A program made the translations under genes and the position numbers. The notes beneath the pieces were generated by a model. The model was not told the DNA's origin, made no database searches, and was given only the letters and a program-made list of their open reading frames with translations. From Hyphomicrobiales bacterium (lineage in GTDB: Bacteria > Pseudomonadota > Alphaproteobacteria > Rhizobiales > Beijerinckiaceae), in NCBI GenBank assembly GCA_004144595.1, contig SEEM01000011.1:1-64000 (forward strand): DNA of 64,000 bases. The letters run 5' to 3'. Within the stretch, counting starts at the first letter, position 1, and each line of letters starts with the position of its first letter. Shown here in pieces: positions 55,967 to 63,134 of this stretch.

Positions 55967-56922
55967 GGAGCGGCGGCGGTCTTGAGCGGCGGAATGGCGG
56001 CTTCCGGATAGATCTCCGCCATCAGGTCTCGGGCCGCCATCGGGGTGCGCGGGCCGAAACCGAGCAGATAAAGTCCGTCCATGTGAACCAGCCGCTTGCC
56101 GGCCGCGGCGGGGATCTGGGCGAAGGCGGGCATCGCGAAAAGCTCGTCCGGCGTGGTGTTATGGGCGCTGCTGTTGCGCATCATCAGCACCATGTCTGGT
56201 GCGGCGGCGGCGATCGCCTCGTCCGTCATCGGCTTGTAGCCTTCGATCGCGTCGGCGACGTTGATGCCGCCCGCGAGCGAGATGATGCCATCGGCCGAGC
56301 TGTTGCGCCCGCCGACCAGGGCACGGCCGTTCTGCAGCGAGAGCAGGAAGAGGATGCGCTTTTTCTTCGCAAGGCCCGAGCGCAGGGTGGCGAGTTCGTC
56401 GAAGCGCGCCCTGGTCTGTGCCGCCAGGCGTTCGGCCGGAGCGGCCGCGCCGATGGCGGCGCCGATCGCGGCGATCTTGGTGGTGACGCCCTCCGGGGTC
56501 AGCCCGTCGCGGATATGGGCGATCTTCACGCCGGATTCGGCGAGCAGCGACACTGCGTCCGGTGGGCCGGCGCCGTCGATCAGCATGATCAGCGATGGCT
56601 TCAACGACAGCACGCCCTCGGCCGAAAGCGCGCGGACATAGCCGACATTGGCCTTTTCCTTCAGCGCCTGCGGCGGGAACTGGCTGGTCGAGTCGACACC
56701 GACGATGCGATCCTGCAGGCCAAGCGCGTATATCACCTCGGTGATGACGCCACCGGCGACGACGATGCGGTCCGGCGTCTGGGCAAGCGCGGCACCTGGC
56801 AAGACGGGCGAGACCCCGAGCCCGCCGAGGCCGAGAGCGCTCAAGGCGAGGGCTGCCGTCAATTCGCGGCGATTCGGCTGCTTAAGGCCGCGATGCGTTT
56901 TGGTGATGCGCAAGCCGGACAT
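55963..56922 (-). CDS. hmuT: Heme ABC transporter substrate-binding protein (HmuT)
   Basis: A 319-residue periplasmic binding protein (TroA/HmuT type). The N-terminus has a twin-arginine-like segment (NRRELTAALALSALG) and a probable cleavage site after ALAQ, about residue 48. The mature part starts RIVVAGGVITEVIYALGLQD, the HmuT hallmark. GGAG precedes ATG 56922; the longer open frame to 57009 crosses the AT-rich promoter region. It delivers heme to HmuUV. No TonB-dependent receptor gene is in the window. Confidence 0.94.
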   Translation of the reverse strand: MSGLRITKTHRGLKQPNRRELTAALALSALGLGGLGVSPVLPGAALAQTPDRIVVAGGVITEVIYALGLQDRIVGVDSTSQFPPQALKEKANVGYVRALSAEGVLSLKPSLIMLIDGAGPPDAVSLLAESGVKIAHIRDGLTPEGVTTKIAAIGAAIGAAAPAERLAAQTRARFDELATLRSGLAKKKRILFLLSLQNGRALVGGRNSSADGIISLAGGINVADAIEGYKPMTDEAIAAAAPDMVLMMRNSSAHNTTPDELFAMPAFAQIPAAAGKRLVHMDGLYLLGFGPRTPMAARDLMAEIYPEAAIPPLKTAAAP

Positions 56923-57268
56923 ATCGCAACTCCATTGGAGCGCAGCCGCTGGATTCAGCCGGCGCTGGCGCCCAAGCAAGAAGGTTGTTCTCAGTTTAAA
57001 ATGAATCAAAACGAAGTAGAGCTTGTTTTTAATTATTCAAAACAAGTTCTTCTTCGTGGTATTATTGACGCTGATATGAGCCTTTACTACAAGGGGTCAA
57101 GGGCAATGCCGATGCACAGCCGGTCTCGTCAGGCGATATCGCGGGCGACGGGTTTTCGGTCGTGCGCATTTCCGGGTCGGAATCCCCTCCGGAGATGGCC
57201 GATCGGGATGGCGTTGTCCGGTATCGTTCGTTCCGCCATTTCCGGCGTGTCAGATGCAGGGTTTACCG
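56923..57268. promoter_or_regulatory. Divergent heme-locus promoter region with a long AT-rich palindrome
   Basis: A 346-base spacer with no gene. Between about 56985 and 57090 the sequence is strikingly AT-rich. It contains an inverted repeat centred at 57034: inner arms CTTGTTTT and AAAACAAG (57022-57046), extended to ACGAAG (57011) and CTTCGT (57057), 47 bases in all with few mismatches. It lies between hmuT and the heme monooxygenase gene, where an iron- or heme-responsive regulator such as Irr, RirA or Fur would be expected to bind. The regulator is not identified. Confidence 0.65.
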
Positions 57269-57616
57269 ATGTTCATCGCCATGAATCGCTTCAAGGTCGT
57301 CAAGGGCGAGGAAGCCGCCTTCGAGACGGTCTGGTCCTCGCGCAAGACCCGCCTCGACGAAATGCCGGGCTTTCTGGCCTTCCATCTGCTGAGGGGGCCG
57401 GAGAAGGAGGATCATACGCTGTATTCCTCCCATACGAGCTGGGCCTCGAAGGAGGATTTCACGGCCTGGACCAAGTCCGAGCAGTTCCGCGAATCGCATC
57501 GCAATGCCGGCCAGCCGCGCCCGACGCCGATCTATCTCGGCCATCCCGAGTTCGAGGGTTTCGAGACCGTGCTGAGCGAGAGCAATCCGCACCTGCCCCG
57601 CCAGGCGGCAGAGTGA
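57269..57616 (+). CDS. IsdG/HmuQ-type heme-degrading monooxygenase
   Basis: A 115-residue antibiotic-biosynthesis-monooxygenase-fold protein. The catalytic triad of IsdG-type enzymes (Asn, Trp, His) is visible as Asn6, Trp67 and His77, at almost the same numbers and the same Trp-His spacing as in IsdG. It should open the heme ring and release iron in the cytoplasm. ATG 57269 has AGGG upstream; ATG 57254 is a possible earlier start. It is followed 11 bases later by hutX and diverges from hmuTUV, completing import, carriage and degradation. Confidence 0.9.
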   Translation: MFIAMNRFKVVKGEEAAFETVWSSRKTRLDEMPGFLAFHLLRGPEKEDHTLYSSHTSWASKEDFTAWTKSEQFRESHRNAGQPRPTPIYLGHPEFEGFETVLSESNPHLPRQAAE

Positions 57617-57627
57617 GGTTTGAGCCG

Positions 57628-58149
57628 ATGACGACGGCCGCTATCACTTCGCCGGATCCGATGGAGCATGCGCGCAGCCTGCTTGCTGCCAAGCCGGATG
57701 GCCTGATCGAGGCCGTCGCGCGCGAGGCCAAGGTCTCGACGCGCGCGGTGCTCGAACTCTTGCCCGCCGAGCAGCGTCAATTCGTGGCGCCGGAACGCTT
57801 CGAGGATGTCTGGAAGGATCTCGCGACCTGGGGAACGGTGCTCTTCCTGATGCACACGCCAGATATCGTGCTGGAATGCGAGGGTTCGCTGCCCGTCGGC
57901 AGCTTCGGACACGGCTATTACAACATCCATGGCGACAGCCCGATCGGCGGGCATATCAAGGCCGAGAACTGCCGGGCGATCTATCTGGTCGACCGCTCGA
58001 CGGCACAGGGCCGGCGCGCCTGCTCGGTGCAGTTCTTCAACGGCTCCGGCGAGGTGATGTTCAAGGTCTTCGTGCGGCGCGATGCCGCGCGCGCCTTGCT
58101 GCCGGATCAGCTGGCGCGGTTCGAGGCGCTCAAGACGATATTCGCCTGA
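57628..58149 (+). CDS. hutX: Heme utilization cytosolic carrier protein HutX
   Basis: A 173-residue HutX/HuvX-family protein (DUF1008/ChuX fold). An N-terminal helical segment (LAAKPDGLIEAVAREAKVST) precedes the beta-sheet domain with GHGYYNIHGDSPIGGHIKAE near 99, and FFNGSGEVMFKVFV near 137, as in ChuX/HutX. It binds heme in the cytoplasm and passes it to degrading enzymes, here probably the IsdG-type protein encoded just upstream. The start follows the upstream stop by 11 bases. Confidence 0.93.
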   Translation: MTTAAITSPDPMEHARSLLAAKPDGLIEAVAREAKVSTRAVLELLPAEQRQFVAPERFEDVWKDLATWGTVLFLMHTPDIVLECEGSLPVGSFGHGYYNIHGDSPIGGHIKAENCRAIYLVDRSTAQGRRACSVQFFNGSGEVMFKVFVRRDAARALLPDQLARFEALKTIFA

Positions 58150-58289
58150 GCCCAAAAAACGACATGGTGTCCGGTTCTTGCATCGCGTGGCATAAGGCGT
58201 GCGATGCGGCCACCGATGAAGGCGATGAGCGGAATTCACCATTCGTTAACCATGTTGACGCAGCCTTCCCGGAAGCAGGCCCGTCGAGC

Positions 58290-59747
58290 ATGACCGTTTC
58301 ACGCGACCGAGAGCCCTCGGACGACGTGGCGGGCATCGCCGGCGAGAGGCTGTCCGACGGTTCGGCGATGGGGGTCGATATGGCCGCGCATGTCACCATG
58401 GATCGGGCCCATCTGCCGCATGGCCGCCCCGGGCTGACCATCGCGGCCGGGCGCAGGTTCGTGGCGAGGCGGGTCCCGGCCTTGCGCACGAATCTGGGGT
58501 CGGCGCTCCTGCTCGGGCTGCGCTTCATCCAAGCCCGGCTGATTTCGGTCTGGGGGCTGATCATCGCGGCCGCCCTGTGCCCGCCCTTCGTCTTCGCCGC
58601 CTTTGCGGTGTTCTCAGCGGTGGCGAACTTCATCTCGATCGCTTCGCTCCTGCGATTGGAGGCGGTGTTCTTCCAGAACAGCGATCGCGCCCGGCTCGGC
58701 CTCGCTTTCCGGCTCGCAGCCGCCGTCGGAGTAGCCTTCCTGGCTATCGCCACGCTGGTCCTGATCGGGCTCGCGGTGACCGGCTGGATCGCGCCTGCGG
58801 TCGCCTTCTTCTTCCTCGTTTCGCTTGCCGCGCGCTCGGTGCTGCGCCTGCTCTGGTCGGAGGCGACGGCGGAAGGCGATTTCCGCGCCATCGGCAACAG
58901 CAATGTCGTGCAGGCCATGGTGCAGCCGGCTATCATGCTGCTGCTGATCGCGCTCTTCGGGCCGAGGGCGCTGACGCTGTTCATGGCCGATGCGATCGGG
59001 CACGTCCTGGCAGCGGCCTATCTTCTGCATCGCCGGCGCGATTCCGTCGCCGCGCTGGTCCGGCCGGCGCTCTGGTCCCGGCGCAGCCTCGCCGAGGCGG
59101 CATTCCGCTGGCGGGACGCGCCACGGGCGCTGCTGCCTTCGGCGCTGCTGGCTTATGGGTTCGCGATCGCGCCGCTCCTGGTCCTGCCCTATGCCAGCAA
59201 CACCGTGCTCGCGGCGCAGGTCGCCCTGTCCATGCGGCTGCTGGACATGCCGACCCAGATGTTCGCCACCGTGTCGGTCCCGCTCGTGCTGAACCGGCTG
59301 CGCTCCCATGCGGGCTCACGCCGGCGCTTCTGGGCCCGTATCATGGCGCTCGGCCTGACCGCCGGCGCGACCATCCTGTTCAGCGGTATCGCCATTGCGG
59401 CACTGGTCGCGGATCACTGGCTGGTCGGGACGCAATGGCAGGACCTCGGCGAGGTCATTGCGCTGCTGGCGGCGTTCTATATCGGCATTGCCGTCCTCGG
59501 CCCGCTCCAGGAAGTGGCGACGTTGTCACGCCAGCCCTTCTGGCAGGTCGCGGTCAATGCCGCCGCGCTGATCGCGATCCTGGTAGCGATGGCGTGGTTC
59601 CGGGCACTGTCGCCGGAGCTGCTGCTGACGATCGGCGCCATCTCGATCCTGCGCACGTTGACGCATACCGCCTTCATCTGGCTGCATCTCGACGATTCCG
59701 CCGAGGCATCGCCCGACGGTCTTGCCGCTTCGGGGGCCGCCCGCTAA
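58290..59747 (+). CDS. Polysaccharide export/flippase-like multi-spanning membrane protein
   Basis: A 485-residue protein with a hydrophilic N-terminal extension of about 75 residues and then some 12 hydrophobic segments, matching the Wzx/MOP exporter layout (paired helices, FLVSLAARSVLRLLW near 190, MRLLDMPTQMFATVSVPLVLNRL near 315). It probably moves lipid-linked sugars across the inner membrane. The start is uncertain; ATG 58290 is used, and ATG 58164 or internal methionines are possible. No glycosyltransferase genes are adjacent, so its pathway is elsewhere. Confidence 0.78.
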   Translation: MTVSRDREPSDDVAGIAGERLSDGSAMGVDMAAHVTMDRAHLPHGRPGLTIAAGRRFVARRVPALRTNLGSALLLGLRFIQARLISVWGLIIAAALCPPFVFAAFAVFSAVANFISIASLLRLEAVFFQNSDRARLGLAFRLAAAVGVAFLAIATLVLIGLAVTGWIAPAVAFFFLVSLAARSVLRLLWSEATAEGDFRAIGNSNVVQAMVQPAIMLLLIALFGPRALTLFMADAIGHVLAAAYLLHRRRDSVAALVRPALWSRRSLAEAAFRWRDAPRALLPSALLAYGFAIAPLLVLPYASNTVLAAQVALSMRLLDMPTQMFATVSVPLVLNRLRSHAGSRRRFWARIMALGLTAGATILFSGIAIAALVADHWLVGTQWQDLGEVIALLAAFYIGIAVLGPLQEVATLSRQPFWQVAVNAAALIAILVAMAWFRALSPELLLTIGAISILRTLTHTAFIWLHLDDSAEASPDGLAASGAAR

Positions 59748-59798
59748 GGCCGGCTCCGATCAGGTCATTTGAACCGATCGGTGAAGCCGAACTTCGGG

Positions 59799-60521
59799 TT
59801 ACTCCCGGCGGATCAGCCGGTCGGCGATCAGCGAGGAGAGCAGCCCGGGCCTGAACTCGCGCTCCAGCCGCTCGGGGTCGTAAATCGTGGCGACCCAATC
59901 CAGGAAGGCGATGCCCTTGGCTTCGCCCTCGCGGCGATAGGTCTCGAAGAAGGCGTCGAGGATACCGGTCTTGGCGAAGCGGAAATGGCCGTAGCGCAGC
60001 GAAAGCTGGCGCATGGCCTCCTCGAGCGGGCGTCCTTCATGAATCAGCAGATAGAGCGCCGAGAAGAAGCCGGCCCGGTCCGCACCGGACTTGCAATGCA
60101 CGAGCGCGGGCTCGTCGAGGCCCGCGAAGAACGTCTTGGCATCGAGGATGGTCGCGCGATCCGGTGCGCCGCGCGAGCGCAGCACGAAGTCGACGAGCCT
60201 GATGCCATGGCGCTCGCAGGCTTCCTTCTGGAGCGGCCAGGAGCCGTGCTCGCGCCCGCCGCGCAGGTTGACGATGGTCTTGACGCCCTTGCGGGCGAAG
60301 GCCGCGATCTGGCCGGGCGCCGGCTGGGCCGCGCGCCAGAGCCGCGGCGTGACGCGGTGCGCGTTGAGATAGGCGAGCCGGAAGATGCCGTGGTCGACCA
60401 GCAGCATATTGGCCCAGGCACGCAGGCGCTCGCCGCGACCTTCGATCGGCCGGTCCCAGCGGGCGATGCGCGCCATGCGGCGGGCATAGCGCTCTTCGTC
60501 GGGGCGCAGGCGGCTCAGCAC
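59799..60521 (-). CDS. Tyrosine/dual-specificity protein phosphatase family protein
   Basis: A 240-residue phosphatase with the CX5R loop HCKSGADRAG (Cys143, Arg149) and a candidate substrate-binding beta region (VNLRGGREHG near 84). The HCKSGADR form is typical of bacterial dual-specificity or lipid phosphatases. The GTG at 60521 is used because it adds 15 residues without conflict; ATG 60476 is the alternative. It converges with the flippase-like gene and diverges from ppa. Substrate unknown; it could be a phosphoprotein or phospholipid. Confidence 0.9.
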   Translation of the reverse strand: MLSRLRPDEERYARRMARIARWDRPIEGRGERLRAWANMLLVDHGIFRLAYLNAHRVTPRLWRAAQPAPGQIAAFARKGVKTIVNLRGGREHGSWPLQKEACERHGIRLVDFVLRSRGAPDRATILDAKTFFAGLDEPALVHCKSGADRAGFFSALYLLIHEGRPLEEAMRQLSLRYGHFRFAKTGILDAFFETYRREGEAKGIAFLDWVATIYDPERLEREFRPGLLSSLIADRLIRRE

Positions 60522-60673
60522 GGCCGGGTCTCGGGGCTGTTCATGGGGCGCCGGATAGCAGTGCGGGCGCGCCTAGGCAAATCGTCGGGTGACCATGCGC
60601 GACGGAAAGGCTTGGCGTTTTCGCCGCGAACTTGCATAAGGCCCCGCGAAATTCCCAAGCGACAGGTTCCAGA

Positions 60674-61210
60674 ATGCGCATCGACGCCATCTCCATCGGC
60701 AAGAACCCGCCCGAAGAAGTGAATGTCCTGATCGAAGTGGCGATCGGGGGCGAACCGATCAAGTACGAGATGGACAAGGAGGCCGGCACGCTCTTCGTCG
60801 ACCGCTTCCTTTATACGCCGATGCGCTATCCCGGAAACTACGGCTTCATCCCGCACACGCTCTCGGAAGACGGCGACCCCTGCGACGTGCTGGTCGCCAA
60901 TACGCGCCCGCTGGTGCCGGGCTCCTATATCGCTGTGCGGCCGATCGGCGTGATGCTGATGGAGGACGAGGCGGGCGGCGACGAGAAGATCATCGCCGTG
61001 CCGGTGCCGAAGCTGACCAAGCGTTACGAGAGCGTGCACAACTACACCGATCTGCCGCAGATCACGCTCGACCAGATCCAGCACTTCTTCGAGCACTACA
61101 AGGATCTCGAGCCCGGCAAATGGGTCAAGCTCAAAGGCTGGGGCGACGCGGCCATGGCCAAGAAGCTGATCGTCGAGGCGATCGAGCGGGCGAAGGCCGC
61201 GAAGGACTGA
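60674..61210 (+). CDS. ppa: Inorganic pyrophosphatase
   Basis: A 178-residue family I pyrophosphatase. Conserved active-site residues are visible in the block [20 protein letters not shown] (near 40), the signature [10 protein letters not shown] with its three aspartates (near 66), and KRYESVHNY near 117. It hydrolyses pyrophosphate to drive biosynthesis. ATG 60674 is the conserved start (MRIDAI). The long inverted repeat that follows probably terminates transcription. Confidence 0.97.
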   Translation: MRIDAISIGKNPPEEVNVLIEVAIGGEPIKYEMDKEAGTLFVDRFLYTPMRYPGNYGFIPHTLSEDGDPCDVLVANTRPLVPGSYIAVRPIGVMLMEDEAGGDEKIIAVPVPKLTKRYESVHNYTDLPQITLDQIQHFFEHYKDLEPGKWVKLKGWGDAAMAKKLIVEAIERAKAAKD

Positions 61211-61212
61211 GC

Positions 61213-61346
61213 GTCATCCCGCACGCGCTGCGGCACGCGAGTGCTGCTGCGCAGATGCGGGACCTTGCGCAGGATAAGGCGCCCTTTCGTCACGCGGTCC
61301 CGTGTCTGCGCAGCAGCACTTCGTGCCGCAGCGCGCACGGGATGAC
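61213..61346. repeat. Long inverted-repeat intergenic element / bidirectional terminator
   Basis: Two near-identical arms of about 51 bases, 61213-61264 and 61296-61346, read in opposite directions, begin with GTCATCCCG and enclose a 31-base loop. They pair at all but about six positions. It fills the gap between the convergent ppa and CitE-like genes almost exactly. It looks like a dispersed palindromic repeat (REP/RPE-like) and would also stop transcription from both sides. Confidence 0.8.
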
Positions 61347-61352
61347 ACCTGT

Positions 61353-62228
61353 CTACGCCGCGATCGCTTCCGCCAGCGCGACGGTGCGCCTCGCCATATC
61401 GGCATGGAGCAGCTCGACCATGCGGCCGTCGAGCTGGATCGCGCCCTTGCCGGCATTCTCCGGCAGATCGAAGGCGGCGATGACGGCGCGGGCCTTCAAC
61501 AGCTCGGCTTCGTCGGGCGCGAAGATCGTATTCGCCACCGCGACCTGCGAGGGATGGATCAGGGTGCGGCCGTCGAAGCCGAGATCGCGGCCCTGCTCGC
61601 ATTCGGCCAGGAAGCCGGCCTCGTCCTTGATGTCGTTATAGACGCCGTCGAGGATGTCGATGCCATGGGCGCGGGCGGCCAGCAGCGCGCTGGTCAGCCA
61701 GGGCAGCATCGGCGCACGACCGGGCACGAAGCGGGCGCGGGTTTCCTTGGCGAGGTCGTTGGTGCCCATGACGAAGCAGGCCAGCCGCGTCACGGGATCG
61801 CGCGCGGCGCGGGCGATGCGCTCGACATCGAGGATGGCGAGCGGCGTCTCGATCATCGCCCAGACCGCGGTCGCCGGATCGGCCCAGAGGCCCTTCAACT
61901 GATGGCCGACCTCATGCAGCGTCTCGGGCGCGGAAACCTTCGGAATCAGGATCGCCTGCGGCTTGGCCTCGGCTGCGGCCGCGAGATCGTCAGCGAACCA
62001 TGGCGTGCCGACGCCGTTGACGCGGATCACCAGCTCGCGCCGGCCATAACCACCCGCCTTGACGGCCGCGCAGACCCGCGCGCGGGCTTCCGATTTTGCA
62101 TCGGGCGCGACCGCGTCCTCAAGGTCGAGGATCAGGACGTCGGCCGCGATCTCGCGGGCCTTTTCCAAGGCGCGGGGATTCGAGCCGGGCATATAGAGAG
62201 CGCTGCGGCGGGGGCGTATCGTGCTCAT
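61353..62228 (-). CDS. HpcH/HpaI (CitE-like) CoA ester lyase
   Basis: A 291-residue TIM-barrel enzyme of the citrate-lyase-beta/malyl-CoA lyase type: RRSALYMPGSNPRALEKA at the start, LILDLEDAVAPDAKSEAR near 33 with the metal-binding acid residues, AMIETPLAIL near 140 with the metal-binding Glu, and GRTLIHPSQV near 230. Such enzymes cleave or form malyl-CoA-type thioesters. CAGGAG precedes ATG 62228. No other lyase subunits are near, so it is a stand-alone enzyme; exact substrate open. Confidence 0.92.
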   Translation of the reverse strand: MSTIRPRRSALYMPGSNPRALEKAREIAADVLILDLEDAVAPDAKSEARARVCAAVKAGGYGRRELVIRVNGVGTPWFADDLAAAAEAKPQAILIPKVSAPETLHEVGHQLKGLWADPATAVWAMIETPLAILDVERIARAARDPVTRLACFVMGTNDLAKETRARFVPGRAPMLPWLTSALLAARAHGIDILDGVYNDIKDEAGFLAECEQGRDLGFDGRTLIHPSQVAVANTIFAPDEAELLKARAVIAAFDLPENAGKGAIQLDGRMVELLHADMARRTVALAEAIAA

Positions 62229-62261
62229 CGTCTCTCCTGACGCAGGCCTGCTCTAACTCTC

Positions 62262-62305
62262 GCATTTTCTTCACGCGAACCGGTGTCCGCTTTGCCTGAA
62301 AATGC
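62262..62305. repeat. Short palindromic intergenic repeat
   Basis: GCATTTTC and GAAAATGC, perfect 8-base arms, enclose CTTCACGCGAACCGG-like sequence. A very similar GCATTTTC...GAACCGGT...GAAAATGC element is, as I remember, dispersed in rhizobial genomes. It lies between the divergent CitE-like and DUF429 genes and could influence either promoter. Confidence 0.5.
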
Positions 62306-62375
62306 TTCGGTATTGCACTGCACAGTAGAGCAACGCAGATGCAATGCCAGCGCTGCGAAAGACGGAGGAAACGGC

Positions 62376-63134
62376 ATGGCGTGGCTCGCCGGCGTCGATG
62401 GCTGCAAGGGTGGCTGGATCGCCGCTTTCGCTTCGGATGACGGGGCGAACGCGCTGGTGATTCGCGTGGTGTCGCGTTTTGCCGATCTGTTCACAGGCGA
62501 AATCGTGCCCGATCTGATAGCGGTCGATATGCCGATCGGCCTGCCGGACCGCATACAGGGCTCCGGACGTGGTCCCGAGCAGGCGGTGCGCGCGTTGTTG
62601 GGTGAGAGGCAGTCCTCGGTTTTCTCCATTCCCGCCCGCCGGGCCGTCGGGGCGACCGACTACCGGGAGGCCTGTGCGCTGGCGCTCGCAGCGTCCGATC
62701 CGCCGCGCAAGGTCTCGAAGCAGGGCTTTCACCTGTTCCCGAAGATCCGCGAGATCGATGCGTTGTTGCGCTCCGAGGCCGGCTTGCGCGGGCGCGTCTT
62801 CGAGATCCACCCTGAACTCGCCTTCCGGACGATGCGGGGGGCGCCGCTGCTTCATCCGAAGAAGATCAACGGTGTAGTCAATCCGTTTGGGATTGCGGAG
62901 CGCCGGAGCCTGCTGGTCGCGGCCGGCGTTTCCGCAGAGACGGCCGGCTCCCGCCCACCGCGCGGGGCTGCCGCCGACGACCTGCTCGATGCGTTGGCGG
63001 CGCTGGTCGTCGCCCGGCACATTGCCGCCGGGCGTGGCCGCCCCTTTCCCGATCCGCCGGGACGCGATAGCCACGGGCTCCCCATTGCGATCTGGACCTG
63101 GCGTCCGGTCTCCGAGCCTCAACAGGATATCGTC
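62376..63134 (+). CDS. DUF429 domain protein, fused in frame to the following dehydratase (no stop codon)
   Basis: 253 residues with DUF429 features: the start LAGVDGCKGGWIAAF, AVDMPIGLPD near 50 and FEIHPELAF near 140, and acidic residues of an RNase H-like fold. CGGAGG precedes ATG 62376. I followed the frame codon by codon: there is no stop, and it continues through a short linker (IWTWRPVSEPQQDIV) into the threonine dehydratase at 63135. The product is therefore either a two-domain fusion, or a DUF429 gene that has lost its stop while the dehydratase keeps its own start. DUF429 proteins are predicted nucleases of unknown role. Confidence 0.8.

Noticed and set aside
54611-56011. Plus-strand open frame rich in Gln/Arg/Asp opposite hmuVU
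   Set aside because: Antisense shadow of the permease gene; composition reflects reverse-complemented hydrophobic codons.
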